Of a stretch of 45,275 bases of DNA, positions 43,197 through 45,275 are shown one piece after another; within the stretch, counting starts at the first letter, position 1; each line of letters begins with the position of its first letter. The notes under the pieces are model-generated. The model made no database searches, had not been told where the DNA came from, and worked only from the letters and a program-made list of their open reading frames with translations. Origin of the DNA: a virus; IMG/VR virus record IMGVR_UViG_3300005541_000006, positions 1 through 45,275 of that record; one strand, written 5' to 3'. A program made the translations under genes and the position numbers.

Positions 43197-44915
43197 GTGA
43201 TTTTAAGACTCCAGCCTAAGCAGGCCAAACTTTATCATCTCCTGAAGGCAACCGGCCTTAGCGTGCCTACTGTCGTCGGCGCTGGTGGGGCCAAAGGCTC
43301 TGGCAAGAGCAAAGGAGCTAGGTCGATTGCGCTTCGCCTAGCTTCCGAGCTCGGCAACCAATATCCGGGAATCGTGATTACCTTGGTGCGCCGTGTGGCG
43401 TCCGATCTGCGCGATAACCACATCGAGCCAATGTTTCGCGACCATCCCGAGCTCTATCAGTATTGGCGCGCTACAGACCATGACTTGATTCTACATAACA
43501 AGGCGCGTATTATCTTTCGGTCCGTGGAACGTTCCGAGGATGTTAGAAAGCGCTTCTTGGGGGGGTTTGAATCGGCCATTATCATTGTGGACGAGGCACA
43601 GCAGTTCTCCGAAGAAGAACTTCAATGGATTCAGACCGCAGCACGCTGGACGAATGCTGAGGCAGGAATCCCGGCGGGCCTTTGCAAAACATTGCTCCTA
43701 TTCAACCCTGGCGGACCTGGATCCAAATACATCCGTCGGATCTTCTGGCTCAAGGATTACAAGAACAAGGAAAAACCGCATAACTATGCTTTCATTCACA
43801 TGTTCGGCTGGGACAATTACGAGTGGTTCCGTGGGCAGTCAAACCTAACAGAATCAGAGTTTTATCAATTGCGAGGGAATTGTGGAGAGAGCGGGTACGG
43901 GGCTGGCTACTGCTGTCGGTTCCATATCTTCATTCGTGATACCAAAGAAGGGCAGAAATATGATCAATTCCCGCAATCAATTCGCGCGGGCTATCTCATG
44001 GGATCGTTTGATGACTTCGAGGGCCAGTACTTTGCCGGTGCTTGGGGCCCGGAGTGTGTCATTTCGACACAGGCGCTCGCGCAACTGTGGCAGCCTTGGT
44101 GGACGCATTGGATGTCGACCGATTGGGGATGGGCTGGCCCGCCGCGGCCGCATTACAGCGTGAATCTGTGGTTCTCGATCGGCAAAATATCGCCTACCAT
44201 TTTACTGAAAGCGCTTGGAATACATGGGGGTAAGGACGCTGTCGGGGACCTGTTGCCGTGCGACTATCCGCTCGACGTGATTATCTGCTGGCAAGAACGC
44301 CATGCCAATCTGACACCGGAGCCTGATTTCGCGCAAACCATTGTAGATGCAACACCTTTGCACCTGCGCGAGTCGATTTCGAGGCATTTCGTGGACGGCG
44401 CTATGTTCTCGAAAGACCGACGGAGCGAGAACACGACAGCCGATCTGATGCAGCCGATACTGAGCGAAGCTGGCTTGCCGCGCATGATTCCGGCCGACAA
44501 GGACCGCATCGGCGGCTGGAGGCAGCTTTACAACGCCTTCGTGCGCACGGTGAACGCCAGGCGTCGGCCAGTAACCGAGCCGCTCGAAGGCCCGCTGCTG
44601 CTGGTAGCTGCGGATTGCGCGGAGCTCGCGCGCTCCGTGCCGCTGGTGATCTGCGATCCCGACCGGCCCGAGGACGTGCTCAAGACCGAGCAGATCGAGG
44701 ACGATTACATGGACACGCTGCGGTACGGCTACAAGTCCATGCAGGCGGCGCAGTGGGAAGCGCCGGTTGAGGTTCGGCGGCAGGAGCTTTACCAGGAGTA
44801 CGACGTTCCTAGCGAGCAGCGGACGATGAGCCAGATGACAACGCTGTCGATGAAGATGAGACTATTTGACGCAGACGAAAGAAAGCGGTATAAACGAGTG
44901 AAGCGAAGACGATGA
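43197..44915 (+). CDS. terL: large terminase subunit (packaging ATPase/nuclease), 572 aa
   Basis: Walker A GGAKGSGKS (residues 30-38) and Walker B IIIVDE (D132, E133) mark the packaging ATPase. The C-terminal RNase H-like nuclease starts at STDWGW (D309) and ends with a typical DDYMDTLRYG helix near residue 535. FDDFEGQYFAGAW (271-283) is a common TerL linker motif. GTG 43197 lacks a good SD, so yield should be low. The gene is coupled by ATGA to a 47-residue frame downstream. Confidence 0.92.
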   Translation: MILRLQPKQAKLYHLLKATGLSVPTVVGAGGAKGSGKSKGARSIALRLASELGNQYPGIVITLVRRVASDLRDNHIEPMFRDHPELYQYWRATDHDLILHNKARIIFRSVERSEDVRKRFLGGFESAIIIVDEAQQFSEEELQWIQTAARWTNAEAGIPAGLCKTLLLFNPGGPGSKYIRRIFWLKDYKNKEKPHNYAFIHMFGWDNYEWFRGQSNLTESEFYQLRGNCGESGYGAGYCCRFHIFIRDTKEGQKYDQFPQSIRAGYLMGSFDDFEGQYFAGAWGPECVISTQALAQLWQPWWTHWMSTDWGWAGPPRPHYSVNLWFSIGKISPTILLKALGIHGGKDAVGDLLPCDYPLDVIICWQERHANLTPEPDFAQTIVDATPLHLRESISRHFVDGAMFSKDRRSENTTADLMQPILSEAGLPRMIPADKDRIGGWRQLYNAFVRTVNARRRPVTEPLEGPLLLVAADCAELARSVPLVICDPDRPEDVLKTEQIEDDYMDTLRYGYKSMQAAQWEAPVEVRRQELYQEYDVPSEQRTMSQMTTLSMKMRLFDADERKRYKRVKRRR

Positions 44916-45055
44916 AGCCTCGCGTTTTCAAATCTCGGTTTGACAAAGGGGATAATCTCTGGATCGTTTCGTACTACCGGTGTCTTCCTGGTTATTTCAA
45001 GACGTGGACTGAGGCAATGGTTTACGCTTGCGCTATAAGGGCGATGCTCCCATGA
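44912..45055 (+). CDS. small hypothetical protein, 47 aa
   Basis: ATG 44912 overlaps the large-terminase stop and its own TGA overlaps the ATG at 45052. The product looks like a small beta-alpha unit (KSRFDKGDNLWIVSYYRCLP, then YFKTWTEAMVYACAIR). The pattern of an aromatic strand followed by a helix recurs in small host-like proteins, but no family is assigned. Confidence 0.5.
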   Translation: MKPRVFKSRFDKGDNLWIVSYYRCLPGYFKTWTEAMVYACAIRAMLP

Positions 45056-45275
45056 TCCGCAACTGGCTGCGCGCGTGGCTCGGGATCGAAGACGAATCGG
45101 CACGGATTCAGAAGCTTGGAGCTGCTGAAGATTTGGTCGGGATGGTTAAGGATCTTGATGAGCGTGTTGCTCGGAGACTTGCTCACATCGAAGAGGAACT
45201 CGCCAAGCAGGAAGCTTCGCACGCCGTCGAGCTTCAGGAACTCCGCGACCGCCTTGACATGCCCGCAAAAAAAAA
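45052..45275 (+). CDS. 5' part of small coiled-coil protein that spans the contig junction
   Basis: ATG 45052 to the window end; the gene continues at position 1 and stops at 172, giving 101 residues. The N-terminus (MIRNWLRAWLGIEDESARIQ) is amphipathic; the following segment (VGMVKDLDERVARRLAHIEE) is coiled coil. It overlaps the upstream stop (ATGA). Function unknown. Confidence 0.75.
   Translation, partial: MIRNWLRAWLGIEDESARIQKLGAAEDLVGMVKDLDERVARRLAHIEEELAKQEASHAVELQELRDRLDMPAKK
45186..45275. repeat. terminal direct repeat, right copy
   Basis: Identical to 1-90; see the left copy. It ends on the same A9 run. Confidence 0.95.

Noticed and set aside
1-45275. tRNA genes, CRISPR arrays, integrase/attachment site
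   Set aside because: No cloverleaf-like sequence, no regularly spaced repeats and no recombinase frame were found on reading both strands by eye; a tRNAscan run would be needed to exclude tRNAs fully.

Overview
The window is a complete tailed-phage genome (class Caudoviricetes) from an uncultured source, not a piece of a bacterial chromosome. The first 90 bases are repeated exactly as the last 90, and one reading frame runs unbroken across the junction (45052 to 172), so the molecule is a circular or circularly permuted contig of about 45,185 unique bases. Gene order resembles podoviruses of the P22 type: small and large terminase, portal, scaffold-like protein, coat, adaptor, a gp10-like stabilisation protein, three internal (ejection) proteins, then fibre or spike genes. 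I see no integrase, CI-type repressor, tRNA or CRISPR array, so a virulent lifestyle is likely. I also see no DNA polymerase, helicase or primase, so replication must lean on the host. The DNA is GC-rich, genes are packed with ATGA, GTGA and TAATG overlaps, and Shine-Dalgarno (SD) sites are clear. The host cannot be named from the sequence; a GC-rich Gram-negative soil or water bacterium fits.

Layout: (a) 39542 to 45275, continuing at 1 to 30362, plus strand: lysis and peptidase genes, terminase, head, tail, ejection and fibre genes, ending with a holin-like pair. The coat gene (6582-7847) is set apart by a -10-like box, a strongly structured leader and an intrinsic terminator. (b) 30359 to 33046, minus strand: a short leftward operon with an SSB-like protein and small zinc-ribbon proteins. 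(c) 33122 to 39537, plus strand: an early rightward operon of mostly small proteins (zinc fingers, a VRR-NUC nuclease, a transposase-derived DNA-binding domain, a winged-helix protein, an Ea22-like protein).

Blocks b and c diverge from one 76-bp control region (33047-33121) with two sigma70-type promoters flanking overlapping palindromes. In both directions the predicted +1 is the A of the start codon, so both messages should be leaderless. A third promoter with the same geometry lies at 34187-34221.

The most unusual block is 22832-29738. Four consecutive fibre- or spike-like proteins (carbohydrate-binding, beta-helix, collagen-like, very large beta-rich) each begin with a Sec-type signal peptide, which is not expected for virion tail parts assembled in the cytoplasm. 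Other notable items are a complete papain-type cysteine peptidase (41287-42054), two related 29-codon peptides whose 3' ends carry the SD of the next gene (36635 and 38188), a gene broken by two +1 frame changes (39140-39537), and an unusual number of small CxxC proteins.
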